A stretch of DNA of 11,615 bases, taken from the NCBI GenBank assembly GCA_938074515.1, contig CALJFV010000176.1, forward strand, positions 1-11,615, in the 5' to 3' direction. The translations under genes and the position numbers were made by a program. Origin of the DNA: an uncultured Flavobacteriaceae bacterium (GTDB lineage: Bacteria > Bacteroidota > Bacteroidia > Flavobacteriales > Flavobacteriaceae). Shown piece after piece: positions 1-7,192 of the stretch (the first letter of the stretch is position 1; each line of letters opens with the position of its first letter). The notes beneath the pieces are model-generated. The model did no database searches and was not told the origin of the DNA. It was given only the letters and a program-made list of their open reading frames with translations.

Positions 1-16
1 TGTTTCACGTGAAACA
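1..16. promoter_or_regulatory. parS: parS centromere site (ParB/Spo0J binding palindrome)
   Basis: The bases TGTTTCACGTGAAACA form a perfect 16-bp palindrome and fit the widely conserved chromosomal parS consensus TGTTNCACGTGAAACA known from Bacillus subtilis and many other phyla. ParB (Spo0J) loads at such sites, spreads on flanking DNA, and works with ParA and SMC to segregate and organise the newly replicated origin region. The site ends 12 bases before the ATG of the methyltransferase, so ParB binding could also touch its promoter. parA and parB are not in the window. The exact match is seen directly; function and origin-proximal location are inferred. Confidence 0.88.
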
Positions 17-28
17 AAGCAGTATACA

Positions 29-880
29 ATGACAAAAACCGGCACAACTGAATCTTATGTTCCAAAAAATGTCAGGGATTACATGCTTACGGACGAGTCT
101 TTTGTTTTAGCCTGGAATAATGAATACCAGGCCTATCAAACAACACCACGCCCTACCGAATTAGCGCCGTATTACAACCATCCTGATTATATTTCCCACA
201 ACGACAAACGCTCGGGCTTGATCGCGCGAGCCTATCGTTATGTGCGTCATTGGAACATTCGAATTAAGCTTAAATGGCTCAAAAATGCAGATCCTCCTGG
301 GAGAAAATTATTGGATTATGGGTCAGGTGCTGGAGATTTTCTTAAAGCGGCAAATGAGCTTTCTTGGCAAGGCCAAGGTCTAGAGGTTAATGAGCTTGGG
401 CGGTCGGTGGCTGAGAAAAAGGGGCTTTCCATATTCGGCGCGCAGTCCAAATTGATCGACCAGACCTATGATGTGATAACCTTGTGGCATGTGTTGGAGC
501 ATTTAGAGGACCCAGGAGAGATGGCAAAATGGCTTAGCAGACACTTGTCAGCGCGAGGGGTATTGCTGGTCGCGGTGCCGAATTATAAATCGTGGGACGC
601 AAAGTTTTATCGTCATCATTGGGCGGCATACGATGTGCCCCGACATTTATGGCACTTTTCTCAAGAGAGCATAAAAACAATATTTGAACAGGATTTTGAG
701 ATTACTCAAAAACATCCGATGTGGTTTGATGCCATATATGTTAGCCTGCTTTCAGAGCGCTACCGAAAAAATAAGGGAAATCCACTCAGAGGAATCCTGA
801 CTGGACTTGTGTCAAATATCCACGCCTTGTTTAGCAACGAGCCATCTTCCTTGACTTATGTAATGAAAAAACGAATTTAG
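29..880 (+). CDS. class I SAM-dependent methyltransferase
   Basis: This 283-residue protein has a Rossmann-type SAM methyltransferase core. Motif I is LDYGSGAGDFL (residues about 95-105), with an acidic residue ending the second strand (E119). The YDVITLWHVLEHLEDP segment (147-162) matches the DxxxxxxVLEH pattern of Methyltransf_11/23-type enzymes. It is followed by VPNYKSWDAKFY (183-194) and DVPRHLWHFS (202-211), a pattern seen in small-molecule, lipid or sugar methyltransferases. Residues 1-90 form an N-terminal extension with PYYNHPDYISH (47-57), which I recall from flavobacterial homologues often located near mnmG; mnmG itself is outside the window. The ATG at 29 is the only sensible start, and no signal peptide is visible, so it should be cytosolic. 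The substrate cannot be told from the sequence. It lies immediately downstream of parS. Confidence 0.85.
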   Translation: MTKTGTTESYVPKNVRDYMLTDESFVLAWNNEYQAYQTTPRPTELAPYYNHPDYISHNDKRSGLIARAYRYVRHWNIRIKLKWLKNADPPGRKLLDYGSGAGDFLKAANELSWQGQGLEVNELGRSVAEKKGLSIFGAQSKLIDQTYDVITLWHVLEHLEDPGEMAKWLSRHLSARGVLLVAVPNYKSWDAKFYRHHWAAYDVPRHLWHFSQESIKTIFEQDFEITQKHPMWFDAIYVSLLSERYRKNKGNPLRGILTGLVSNIHALFSNEPSSLTYVMKKRI

Positions 881-926
881 CGGCCTTTATTAGCCCCAAC
901 CCTGTCTTCCTTAAGGGTTGATGTAG

Positions 927-962
927 AAAAAAACAAAAAAAGGCTTAAAGCGCTCTAAAACC
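927..962 (-). terminator. candidate intrinsic terminator of holB
   Basis: Read on the minus strand, 962 down to 942 can fold as an imperfect hairpin (GGTTT pairing with AAGCC through one G-U pair, then a weaker A-T and G-U part). It is followed directly by a run of T from 941 to 927 broken only by one G. It lies 58 bases beyond the holB stop codon, where a terminator is expected. The stem is weak and interrupted, so the T-rich tract is the stronger part of the evidence. Confidence 0.45.
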
Positions 963-1019
963 ACTCCTTTTCAATAACCATTTTCTATTAAAAATTAATT
1001 TTACGATCACTAAAAGCAA

Positions 1020-2171
1020 TTAATCAGCGCTTTGATGTAAAAGCCTGGTTAATTGTACTGCAAGATCTGTAAAAATGATTTTTGCATTGCCATTGCGTTC
1101 AATGTGCTCCTCGGCCTGTTGAAGTGCGCTTTGAATTGGCCGAATATTGTTTTGGTGAATGAATGGAGCAAGTTTGGCTAAATGAAAATCCTCATGGTAT
1201 TCATTGTAATAGACCAGTTCGGTTGTTTTGTAATGGACCAAAAACGCCTGGCGAATTAATCCACTGCAATAAGTCAAAAAGGATTTTTGAGTTTCTCTTC
1301 CAAGGCCAGCCATCTGATCGCTCCAACTAAGTAATTCCTGAATTGCCTTTTTGTTTCCCTTCGCTTTGAATGCCCCTCGCGCCCATTGTAGAAACCATTG
1401 TTCAAACAAAGGCTCCTCGCCTTGTGCGTCTATGAGTTGTTGTGCTTTGTGGTAATCGCCATGAGCTGTTTTAGCGATTGACTGTGCCTGATGCTGCGAA
1501 AGTCCATGATCCTGCATCAGCGCTTGAACCAAATCGTTTTGAGAAAGCAAAGGCAAGCTCAGTAACTGACAGCGTGAATAAATGGTCTTTAAGATTTTGT
1601 CTTCCTCCTCGGTTAATAAGAGAAAAACCGTTTTTTCTGGCGGTTCCTCCAGAAGTTTCAAAATCTTGTTTGAGGATTCCGTGTTCATCTTATCAGCCAT
1701 CCAAATGATCATAATTTTAAACCCGCCTTCATAAGATTTTAGGGCAAGGGTTCTCGCCATTTGTTCGGTATCCGACACCGAGATGCTGCCTTGTTTTCCC
1801 GCTAATCCGATATGTTGGTACCATGCCATTAATGAGCCATAAGGTGTGCTTTGAACAAAACTGCGCCATTGAGGCAAAAAATCAAGGACGGCTGGAGATT
1901 TTTTTACCGAGTCCGTCGTATTGACAGGATACATAAAATGTAAATCAGGATGCACTAGAGCGTCGACTTGTTGCGCCACCCTTTGATGGCCCGAACTCCC
2001 CGGGTCTAAATCCGCGCACAAGAGCGTCTTAGCATAGGCTAAAGCCAAAGGAAGCAATCCACTGCCTGTTGGGCCGCTAAACAATTGGGCATGCGCAACG
2101 CGACCATGCGCAGCGCTGGTTTGCAGGTGGTTTTTAAGATGGGTTAAACCGATGATTTGCGAATACTCCAC
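1020..2171 (-). CDS. holB: DNA polymerase III delta' subunit (clamp loader)
   Basis: This is the clamp-loader ATPase-like subunit that, with delta and gamma/tau, opens and loads the sliding beta clamp on primed DNA. With the GTG start the protein is 383 residues. Family features are the N-terminal SQIIGLTHLKNHL, a P-loop relic GPTGSG at 33-38 with Leu-Leu where Lys-Thr would bind ATP, HPDLHFMYPVN (74-84), the LLEEPPEKTVFLLLT segment (173-187), and the SRC arginine-finger motif (199-201). The loss of the P-loop lysine fits delta', which does not bind ATP. Only one cysteine (C52) remains where many delta' proteins have a four-cysteine zinc module, so that module looks lost. No in-frame ATG exists upstream before the stop at 2181-2183. 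TTG at 2174 and GTG at 2171 are the choices, and GTG gives MEYSQIIG, the better match to homologues. It diverges from pgk. Confidence 0.88.
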   Translation of the reverse strand: MEYSQIIGLTHLKNHLQTSAAHGRVAHAQLFSGPTGSGLLPLALAYAKTLLCADLDPGSSGHQRVAQQVDALVHPDLHFMYPVNTTDSVKKSPAVLDFLPQWRSFVQSTPYGSLMAWYQHIGLAGKQGSISVSDTEQMARTLALKSYEGGFKIMIIWMADKMNTESSNKILKLLEEPPEKTVFLLLTEEEDKILKTIYSRCQLLSLPLLSQNDLVQALMQDHGLSQHQAQSIAKTAHGDYHKAQQLIDAQGEEPLFEQWFLQWARGAFKAKGNKKAIQELLSWSDQMAGLGRETQKSFLTYCSGLIRQAFLVHYKTTELVYYNEYHEDFHLAKLAPFIHQNNIRPIQSALQQAEEHIERNGNAKIIFTDLAVQLTRLLHQSAD

Positions 2172-2175
2172 CAAA

Positions 2176-2183
2176 CAAATCTA
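2176..2183 (-). promoter_or_regulatory. possible holB -7 promoter element
   Basis: The minus-strand octamer TAGATTTG fits the Bacteroidetes -7 consensus TAnnTTTG exactly. It ends only four bases before the GTG start of holB, so a transcript starting there would be leaderless or nearly so. No TTG -33 element stands at the usual distance; the nearest TTG (2195-2197) leaves only 11 bases. A chance match is quite possible. Confidence 0.35.
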
Positions 2184-2218
2184 CGGATTTTTCACAAGGC
2201 ATAGACCCGGGAAAAACT

Positions 2219-2226
2219 TATATTTG
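2219..2226 (+). promoter_or_regulatory. probable pgk -7 promoter element
   Basis: TATATTTG matches the Bacteroidetes -7 consensus TAnnTTTG at every fixed position and lies 18 bases before the pgk ATG, giving a short A-rich leader. No convincing -33 TTG is seen in the 17-23 base window upstream. It would drive pgk and, by spacing, the two envelope genes behind it. Confidence 0.5.
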
Positions 2227-2244
2227 TGGCAAAACAAACCAGCG

Positions 2245-3435
2245 ATGAAGACCCTCAACGATTTTGATTTTAACGCTAAGCGCGCCCTAATACGGGTAGA
2301 TTTTAACGTCCCGCTGAACGCAGACCTAGAGGTCACTGATGCCACCCGAATCGAGGCGGCTAAATCGACCATTACGCATATTTTAAACCAAGGGGGAAGC
2401 TGTGTGTTAATGTCGCACCTAGGACGACCAAAATCAAAGGAATCAGAATTCTCGCTAAGCCACATTGTCACAAAGGTTTCCCAGATATTGGGTGTGCCGG
2501 TGGCTTTTGTTTCCGACTGTATTGGCGAAGAGGTGCAGGAATCCGTCAAGCAATTGCCCCAAGGAGGAGTTTTACTTTTGGAAAATTTGCGCTACTATCC
2601 TGAAGAAGAACAAGGGGACCAAGAATTTTCAAAAGCTTTGGCGGGCTTAGGCGATATCTATGTGAATGATGCTTTTGGCACCGCACACAGAGCTCATGCC
2701 TCTACCGCAATTATTGCCCAGTATTTTAAGGGAAAAAGTTGTTTTGGAAATTTATTGGCCTCAGAAATCATTAATGTCAATAAGGTAATGCACGACGGTG
2801 AGTCTCCGGTTACGGCAATCATAGGGGGCGCGAAAGTGTCTTCGAAAATTACCATCATTGAACGTATTTTAGATTCTGTGGACCATTTGATCATCGGGGG
2901 AGGAATGGCCTTCACATTTATTAAAGCACTAGGGGGATCAATCGGGACATCACTGGTAGAGGACGACAAGCAAGAATTAGCATTAAGCATTTTGGCCAAA
3001 GCCAAAGAAAAAGGGGTTGCGGTTCACCTCCCGATCGACACGGTAATTACTCAAGAATTTAGCAATGACGCCTACACCGAAATTGCTCAAATTAACGCGA
3101 TACCTGATCAATGGATGGGGCTTGATGCTGGTCCTGAAACACGTAAGAATTTTGCCGATGTAATTGCCCAGTCCAAAACGATTTTATTCAATGGGCCCGT
3201 TGGGGTTTTTGAAATGTCCACTTTTGCCCATGGCACCATTGCCCTGTGTGAGGCCATTGCCCAAGCCACTGAAAAAGGAGCCTTTTCGTTAGTGGGTGGC
3301 GGCGATTCTGTAGCAGCAGTAAAACAGTTCAATTACGACGACAAAGTAAGCTATGTTTCAACAGGCGGCGGCGCTATGCTTGAAATGCTCGAAGGAAAAA
3401 CCCTTCCAGGGATTGCGGCAATTCTAAACGATTAA
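2245..3435 (+). CDS. pgk: phosphoglycerate kinase
   Basis: The enzyme transfers phosphate between 1,3-bisphosphoglycerate and ADP in cytosolic glycolysis and gluconeogenesis. The 396-residue length is typical. The PGK signature KRALIRVDFNVPL (12-24) contains the substrate-binding RVDFN. MSHLGRPK (56-63) and LLENLRYYPEEE (111-122) are further conserved blocks. The nucleotide-binding half has IIGGAKVSSKI (192-202), DHLIIGGGMAFTF (213-225), FNGPVGVFE (315-323) and the GGGDSVAAV phosphate loop (351-359). All key segments appear intact. The ATG at 2245 is preferred over an upstream ATG at 2152, which would overlap holB and add 31 residues not seen in the family. It is followed after 3 bases by the LysM transglycosylase gene, so co-transcription is likely. 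Confidence 0.97.
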   Translation: MKTLNDFDFNAKRALIRVDFNVPLNADLEVTDATRIEAAKSTITHILNQGGSCVLMSHLGRPKSKESEFSLSHIVTKVSQILGVPVAFVSDCIGEEVQESVKQLPQGGVLLLENLRYYPEEEQGDQEFSKALAGLGDIYVNDAFGTAHRAHASTAIIAQYFKGKSCFGNLLASEIINVNKVMHDGESPVTAIIGGAKVSSKITIIERILDSVDHLIIGGGMAFTFIKALGGSIGTSLVEDDKQELALSILAKAKEKGVAVHLPIDTVITQEFSNDAYTEIAQINAIPDQWMGLDAGPETRKNFADVIAQSKTILFNGPVGVFEMSTFAHGTIALCEAIAQATEKGAFSLVGGGDSVAAVKQFNYDDKVSYVSTGGGAMLEMLEGKTLPGIAAILND

Positions 3436-3438
3436 ATA

Positions 3439-5019
3439 ATGACTTGCAGAGCTGTTGCACCACGAAAAATATTGAGATTAGCCATTTACATTTTATGTTT
3501 TGGGCCTTTTGTGATGCTCGGACAAAATGAAATCAACCCCCTTGCTGAATCCCATCGATCATCAAATACAACAACCGTTACAAGCCCTCAAAAACAAGAT
3601 GAGCCGAATCAGGCGAGCGAAAAGCCTCAAGACTCTATTGCCCCTGGATTGAAGAACAACCCAGAGGCGGCAGACATTGAGCGGGCATGGTACGCGCTGC
3701 TCAGCGACACCCACCGGTTTGATGAGCAACAACAAGCCATAAATACTCAATGGGACAGCATTGCTTTACAGGACAGCCTGTGGTCTAGCGAAACGTTTAA
3801 AGCCAGGCTCGAAGCCCTAGACCAAAAAACACCTTTTCACATTACATACAACTCGTCTCTCGAACAAATTGTCCGCAGTTATCTCAAAAACAGAAGGCCA
3901 CAATTGGAGCGACTTATGGGGTTGAGTCATTATTATTTCCCCATGTTTGAAGAGGTTTTTGCCCAGCATGGGCTGCCTTTAGAAATGAAGTATTTGGCCA
4001 TTGTGGAATCTGCTTTGGTGCCGACAGCGACTTCGCGAGTTGGTGCGCGCGGATTGTGGCAATTTATGTTCCAAACAGGCAAGATGTTTGATTTAAAAGT
4101 AAACAGCTATGTGGATGAGCGCTGCAATCCCTTAAAATCAACTGTTGCCGCTGCTGAATACCTCAACCAGCTCTATGATATTTTGGACGATTGGGATTTA
4201 GCCTTAGCGGCTTACAATAGTGGCCCGGGCAATGTCAGTAAGGCGATACGCCGCTCTGGAGGGCGCAAGAATTATTGGAACATCCGTTCCTTTTTACCTC
4301 GTGAAACCGCAGGGTATTTACCTGCATTTTACGCCACCATGTATATTTTTGAATATGCCAAAGAGTACGGCTTGTCACAAACCAATACCCAACCGCATTA
4401 TGTCACCACAGACACAGTACAAATCAAGCAGACCATTGCTCTATCCCATGTGGCTCAACTAACCCAAACCCCTCAAGAAACACTTGAATTTCTCAATCCG
4501 GAATATACCTTGGGCCTAATTCCCTACATTGAAGATCGCCCCTATTTTTTGAGAATGCCCGTTAATGATTTAGGTTTGTTGGTCGAAAATCAGGACAGCC
4601 TTTACGGTTTGGCGCGCACCGATTTTGCCCAAAGAGAACAACCACTGCCAGAATTGGTAGATCAAAACAATCGCATCCGTTATCGTGTAAAAAGCGGCGA
4701 TTATTTGGGCAAAATTGCCAATAAATATGGGGTCTCCGTCGCACAAATTAAACGATGGAATGGACTTAAAAGCACCGAGCTTAGGATAGGACAAAGATTG
4801 ACCATTATTCCTAAGAGAATCCCGGTAAACCAAACCACAACGTCAAGCCGCACAAAAAACAACAGTAAGGACGTTTATGTGGTGCAAAGAGGAGACTCTT
4901 TGTGGGGCATCGCTCAGAAGTTCCCAGGGATTACTTTGGAAGATTTAAAAAAATGGAATGATATTAGTGGGTCAGAGATTAAACCCGGAATGGCCTTGAG
5001 CCTAAAGCCACGATCATGA
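3439..5019 (+). CDS. membrane-bound lytic murein transglycosylase with two LysM domains (MltD-like)
   Basis: The enzyme cleaves the MurNAc-GlcNAc bond of peptidoglycan to give anhydro-muropeptides. The 526-residue protein starts with a basic n-region and a hydrophobic stretch (about 11-28), a likely signal peptide ending near MLGQ. A low-complexity polar linker follows (about 30-75). The SLT domain spans about 160-310: the catalytic glutamate is E190 in AIVESALVP, followed by SRVGARGLWQFM (199-210) and ALAAYNSGPGNV (255-266), all canonical. The C-terminus carries two LysM peptidoglycan-binding domains, at about 413-458 (YRVKSGDYLGKIANKYGVS) and 478-523 (DVYVVQRGDSLWGIAQKF). It is placed in the periplasm or at the outer membrane; no lipobox cysteine is visible. 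It starts 3 bases after pgk and overlaps the next gene by 4 bases (ATGA), consistent with translational coupling. The order SLT-LysM-LysM matches MltD. Confidence 0.93.
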   Translation: MTCRAVAPRKILRLAIYILCFGPFVMLGQNEINPLAESHRSSNTTTVTSPQKQDEPNQASEKPQDSIAPGLKNNPEAADIERAWYALLSDTHRFDEQQQAINTQWDSIALQDSLWSSETFKARLEALDQKTPFHITYNSSLEQIVRSYLKNRRPQLERLMGLSHYYFPMFEEVFAQHGLPLEMKYLAIVESALVPTATSRVGARGLWQFMFQTGKMFDLKVNSYVDERCNPLKSTVAAAEYLNQLYDILDDWDLALAAYNSGPGNVSKAIRRSGGRKNYWNIRSFLPRETAGYLPAFYATMYIFEYAKEYGLSQTNTQPHYVTTDTVQIKQTIALSHVAQLTQTPQETLEFLNPEYTLGLIPYIEDRPYFLRMPVNDLGLLVENQDSLYGLARTDFAQREQPLPELVDQNNRIRYRVKSGDYLGKIANKYGVSVAQIKRWNGLKSTELRIGQRLTIIPKRIPVNQTTTSSRTKNNSKDVYVVQRGDSLWGIAQKFPGITLEDLKKWNDISGSEIKPGMALSLKPRS

Positions 5020-6008
5020 AAAAAATTATTGCTCTTCTCGCGATGACCCTTGTTTTGGCTTGCGGCCAAAACACCACCACAGACCGCAGCTATTTACCAG
5101 AGTCAGTGGGGTCAATAAACGCCCTACAAGTTGTCGCCCCTGCTGGGGTTTGGTCTGGTATTGTTGGCGACAGTATTCGCAGTTGGTTTGCAGCACCAAC
5201 TCCAGGACTGCCACAAATGGAGCCTATTTTTAGCATGAGTCATTTGGCTCCAGAGCATTTTACAGATTTTGCCAGAAGCGCTCGCTTAATTTTATCTTTG
5301 TCCTTGGGAGATCAGGATACAGTCAGTCTTAAAACCAACGCATTTGCCCGCCCACAACTTATGGCTGTGGCCCAAGGGCGCTCAGAGGAATCGTTAATCG
5401 CTTTAGTTCAAGAACAAAAAACTAAGTGGATTGCTCAAATGAAAGCCTTTGAGCTGAAAGAACGGCAACGCCGCACGCAAATTTCTCCAAAAATTCCTGA
5501 AGGATTGGCCCAAGATTTTGGTATTGAATTCCAGATGCCCTCAGCCTATCGCACAGCAGCCTCCTCAAAGGACTACCACTGGTTGAGAAAAGACCTGGTC
5601 TCTAATGGAACCACCAATATTCTTATCTACAAAGCGCCTTTGAGTATGATTCCCGCCAACGCCGAGCACCCGGGCCAATTTATTCGTCATATTAGAGACG
5701 CTGTTGGGGCGCGTTTACTGCCTGTTGAAGATGACTCCCGATTCATTACAGACACTACTTATGTTCCAGAAGTTAGCCTCGAGCTCATTCAAGGCCGTGA
5801 AACCATAGTGTCCCGCGGGATTTGGACCCTGAGTGATGCATTCATGGGGGGGCCTTATTTGAATATGGCGATAAAAGACACAGTAAATCAACAATACTTA
5901 ATTGTGGAGGGCTTTACTTATGCCCCGTCAATGGGGAAGAGAGACTTGCAGTTTGAGCTGGAATCAATTATGCGAACCATTAAGTTTGTTGGGGCTCAGG
6001 AAAATTAG
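5016..6008 (+). CDS. DUF4837 family lipoprotein
   Basis: This 330-residue protein begins with a lipoprotein signal peptide: MKK, a hydrophobic core, and the lipobox VLAC with the acylated cysteine at C16. It should be lipid-anchored in the cell envelope. The segments SYLPESVGSINALQVV (25-40), a GLPQMEP stretch (64-70), ELKERQRR (146-153) and AYRT...WLRKDL (177-193) are what I recall from DUF4837 proteins, which occur in Bacteroidetes and have no established function. The gene overlaps the transglycosylase by 4 bases and is part of the pgk run, suggesting a role in envelope maintenance. That role is inference from neighbourhood. Length and signal peptide look complete, and no catalytic motif is apparent. 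Confidence 0.85.
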   Translation: MKKIIALLAMTLVLACGQNTTTDRSYLPESVGSINALQVVAPAGVWSGIVGDSIRSWFAAPTPGLPQMEPIFSMSHLAPEHFTDFARSARLILSLSLGDQDTVSLKTNAFARPQLMAVAQGRSEESLIALVQEQKTKWIAQMKAFELKERQRRTQISPKIPEGLAQDFGIEFQMPSAYRTAASSKDYHWLRKDLVSNGTTNILIYKAPLSMIPANAEHPGQFIRHIRDAVGARLLPVEDDSRFITDTTYVPEVSLELIQGRETIVSRGIWTLSDAFMGGPYLNMAIKDTVNQQYLIVEGFTYAPSMGKRDLQFELESIMRTIKFVGAQEN

Positions 6009-6034
6009 CGTCTACGGGTTGCTCAAAAACCGAA

Positions 6035-6220
6035 TTACTTGCTGTCTTCGGACTTCTCAGACTTATCTTCTTTAGAAGCGTCCTTAAATTCCTTTATCCC
6101 GCTACCTAATCCACGCATGAGTTCCGGGATTTTCTTTCCACCAAACAATAACAATACCACCACCACAATCAAGATAATTTGTGGGGCACCAATTACTAAG
6201 GGCAAAATTTGTGCAGTCAT
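6035..6220 (-). CDS. tatA: twin-arginine translocase subunit TatA/E family
   Basis: TatA oligomerises with TatC to move folded twin-arginine signal proteins across the inner membrane. The 61-residue protein has the family layout. It has one N-terminal transmembrane helix (about 3-26, [17 protein letters not shown]), the FGGKKIPEL hinge (26-34) beginning with the hallmark Phe-Gly, an amphipathic helix with [12 protein letters not shown] (37-48), and an acidic/basic Lys-Glu-Ser tail. The ATG at 6220 is chosen over a TTG at 6250 that would add ten atypical residues and leave the promoter-like octamer inside the gene. The gene lies tail to tail with the DUF4837 gene (26 bases between stops) and head to head with the M23 peptidase gene. 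tatC is not in the window. Confidence 0.93.
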   Translation of the reverse strand: MTAQILPLVIGAPQIILIVVVVLLLFGGKKIPELMRGLGSGIKEFKDASKEDKSEKSEDSK

Positions 6221-6238
6221 GGAGTAAGAATTTATTAG

Positions 6239-6246
6239 CAAATGTA
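6239..6246 (-). promoter_or_regulatory. probable tatA -7 promoter element
   Basis: The minus-strand octamer TACATTTG fits TAnnTTTG exactly and lies 18 bases before the tatA ATG. The same octamer faces the other way for the M23 gene at 6299-6306. No clear -33 TTG is seen upstream on this strand. Confidence 0.5.
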
Positions 6247-6298
6247 ACAAGAAATACTAACATACGGCGTTTTGACATTAAGTTTCAGAGAATCCGCG

Positions 6299-6306
6299 TA
6301 CATTTG
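6299..6306 (+). promoter_or_regulatory. probable promoter of the M23-GH3 pair
   Basis: TACATTTG fits the Bacteroidetes -7 consensus exactly and lies 19 bases before the M23 ATG. TTTG at 6271-6274 could be the -33 element, though the 24-base gap is slightly long for the usual 17-23. It is the mirror of the tatA box, and together they form an 8-bp inverted repeat across the divergent intergenic region. Confidence 0.55.
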
Positions 6307-6325
6307 TTTTTGTAAGCCCTAACAC

Positions 6326-7192
6326 ATGGCCCGTAAGACTTCAGGCAAAAAAAGTTTTAGAAAAAGGTTGGTACACAAGTACCGACTTTTGGTGCTTAAC
6401 GAAGACACTTTTGAGGAACGCTTTTCATTTCGGCTTAACCGGCTCAACGTTTTTGTCATCACCGTGTTTTCGGCCTTGGGGTTAATCTTAGGCACAACCT
6501 TGCTCATTGCCCTAACCCCGTTGCGTGAATATATCCCAGGCTATGCCTCGACCAAGCTAATCAAGCAAGCCGCAAATCTCAGCGAACTGACTGATTCTTT
6601 GCAACAGCGTTTGGCGGCAAACGAGACCTACCTTCAGTCGATCCGAGAGGTGTTGACAGGAAATTTGAAGCCTACAGCGCTCAATAGAGATTCAATCATA
6701 GAAGCGGTTGCCCGAGAGATAGACGACCAGCTTTTGGCCGCCTCCAAAGAGGACTCCTTGTTGCGGGAACGCGTACAACAAGAAGACAAATACAATCCTT
6801 TAAGTGATGAGTCTGGTCAAGACTTTGTGCTCTTTCCTCCCGTATCTGGGGTCATTACAGAGACCTATAATCCGGAAGAAAAACATTTCGCCATCGATAT
6901 TGCTACAGTCAAAAACACACCCGTGAAAGCGACTGCGGATGGCACGGTAATTTTGGCAGAGTGGACCGCCGATACAGGATATATCATCGTCCTGCGCCAT
7001 AAGGATAATTTGATTTCTGTATACAAGCACAACGCCTCATTATCTGTGGAACAAGGAGATTTGGTAAAATCAGGGGAGGTTATTGCTGCTTCAGGAAATA
7101 CAGGGGCTTTAACGACAGGGCCACATTTACATTTTGAATTGTGGAGCGAAGGCTACCCCATCAACCCAACAAACTTTATAGATTTCAATTAA
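6326..7192 (+). CDS. membrane-anchored M23 (LytM/NlpD-type) metallopeptidase
   Basis: M23 peptidases are zinc endopeptidases that cut peptidoglycan cross-bridges or, when inactive, activate amidases. This 288-residue protein has a basic cytoplasmic tail (1-38), one transmembrane helix (about 41-64, NVFVITVFSALGLILGTTLL), a helical, probably coiled-coil linker (about 77-153), and a C-terminal M23 domain (about 168-280). The zinc ligands appear intact: H187 and D191 in HFAID, and H269 in GPHLHFE. The second catalytic histidines are H235 (YKHN) and H267. It is therefore predicted to be an active periplasmic enzyme tethered to the inner membrane. The segment HKYRLLVLNEDTFEERFSF (17-35) is a block I recall from Bacteroidetes members. 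The stop codon overlaps the GH3 start by one base (TAATG). Confidence 0.92.
   Translation: MARKTSGKKSFRKRLVHKYRLLVLNEDTFEERFSFRLNRLNVFVITVFSALGLILGTTLLIALTPLREYIPGYASTKLIKQAANLSELTDSLQQRLAANETYLQSIREVLTGNLKPTALNRDSIIEAVAREIDDQLLAASKEDSLLRERVQQEDKYNPLSDESGQDFVLFPPVSGVITETYNPEEKHFAIDIATVKNTPVKATADGTVILAEWTADTGYIIVLRHKDNLISVYKHNASLSVEQGDLVKSGEVIAASGNTGALTTGPHLHFELWSEGYPINPTNFIDFN

Noticed and set aside
897-920. Hairpin CAACCCT/AGGGTTG after the methyltransferase
   Set aside because: The 7-bp stem has a 10-base loop and no T-run behind it on the plus strand, so it does not qualify as an intrinsic terminator, though it may be a weak one.
6221-6250. TTG start adding ten residues to TatA
   Set aside because: The added residues are not typical for TatA, and a TAnnTTTG box lies in this stretch.
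7141-7191. Upstream start for the GH3 protein
   Set aside because: It lies inside the M23 gene just behind the catalytic HLH motif; the TAATG overlap at 7190-7194 is the natural coupled start.
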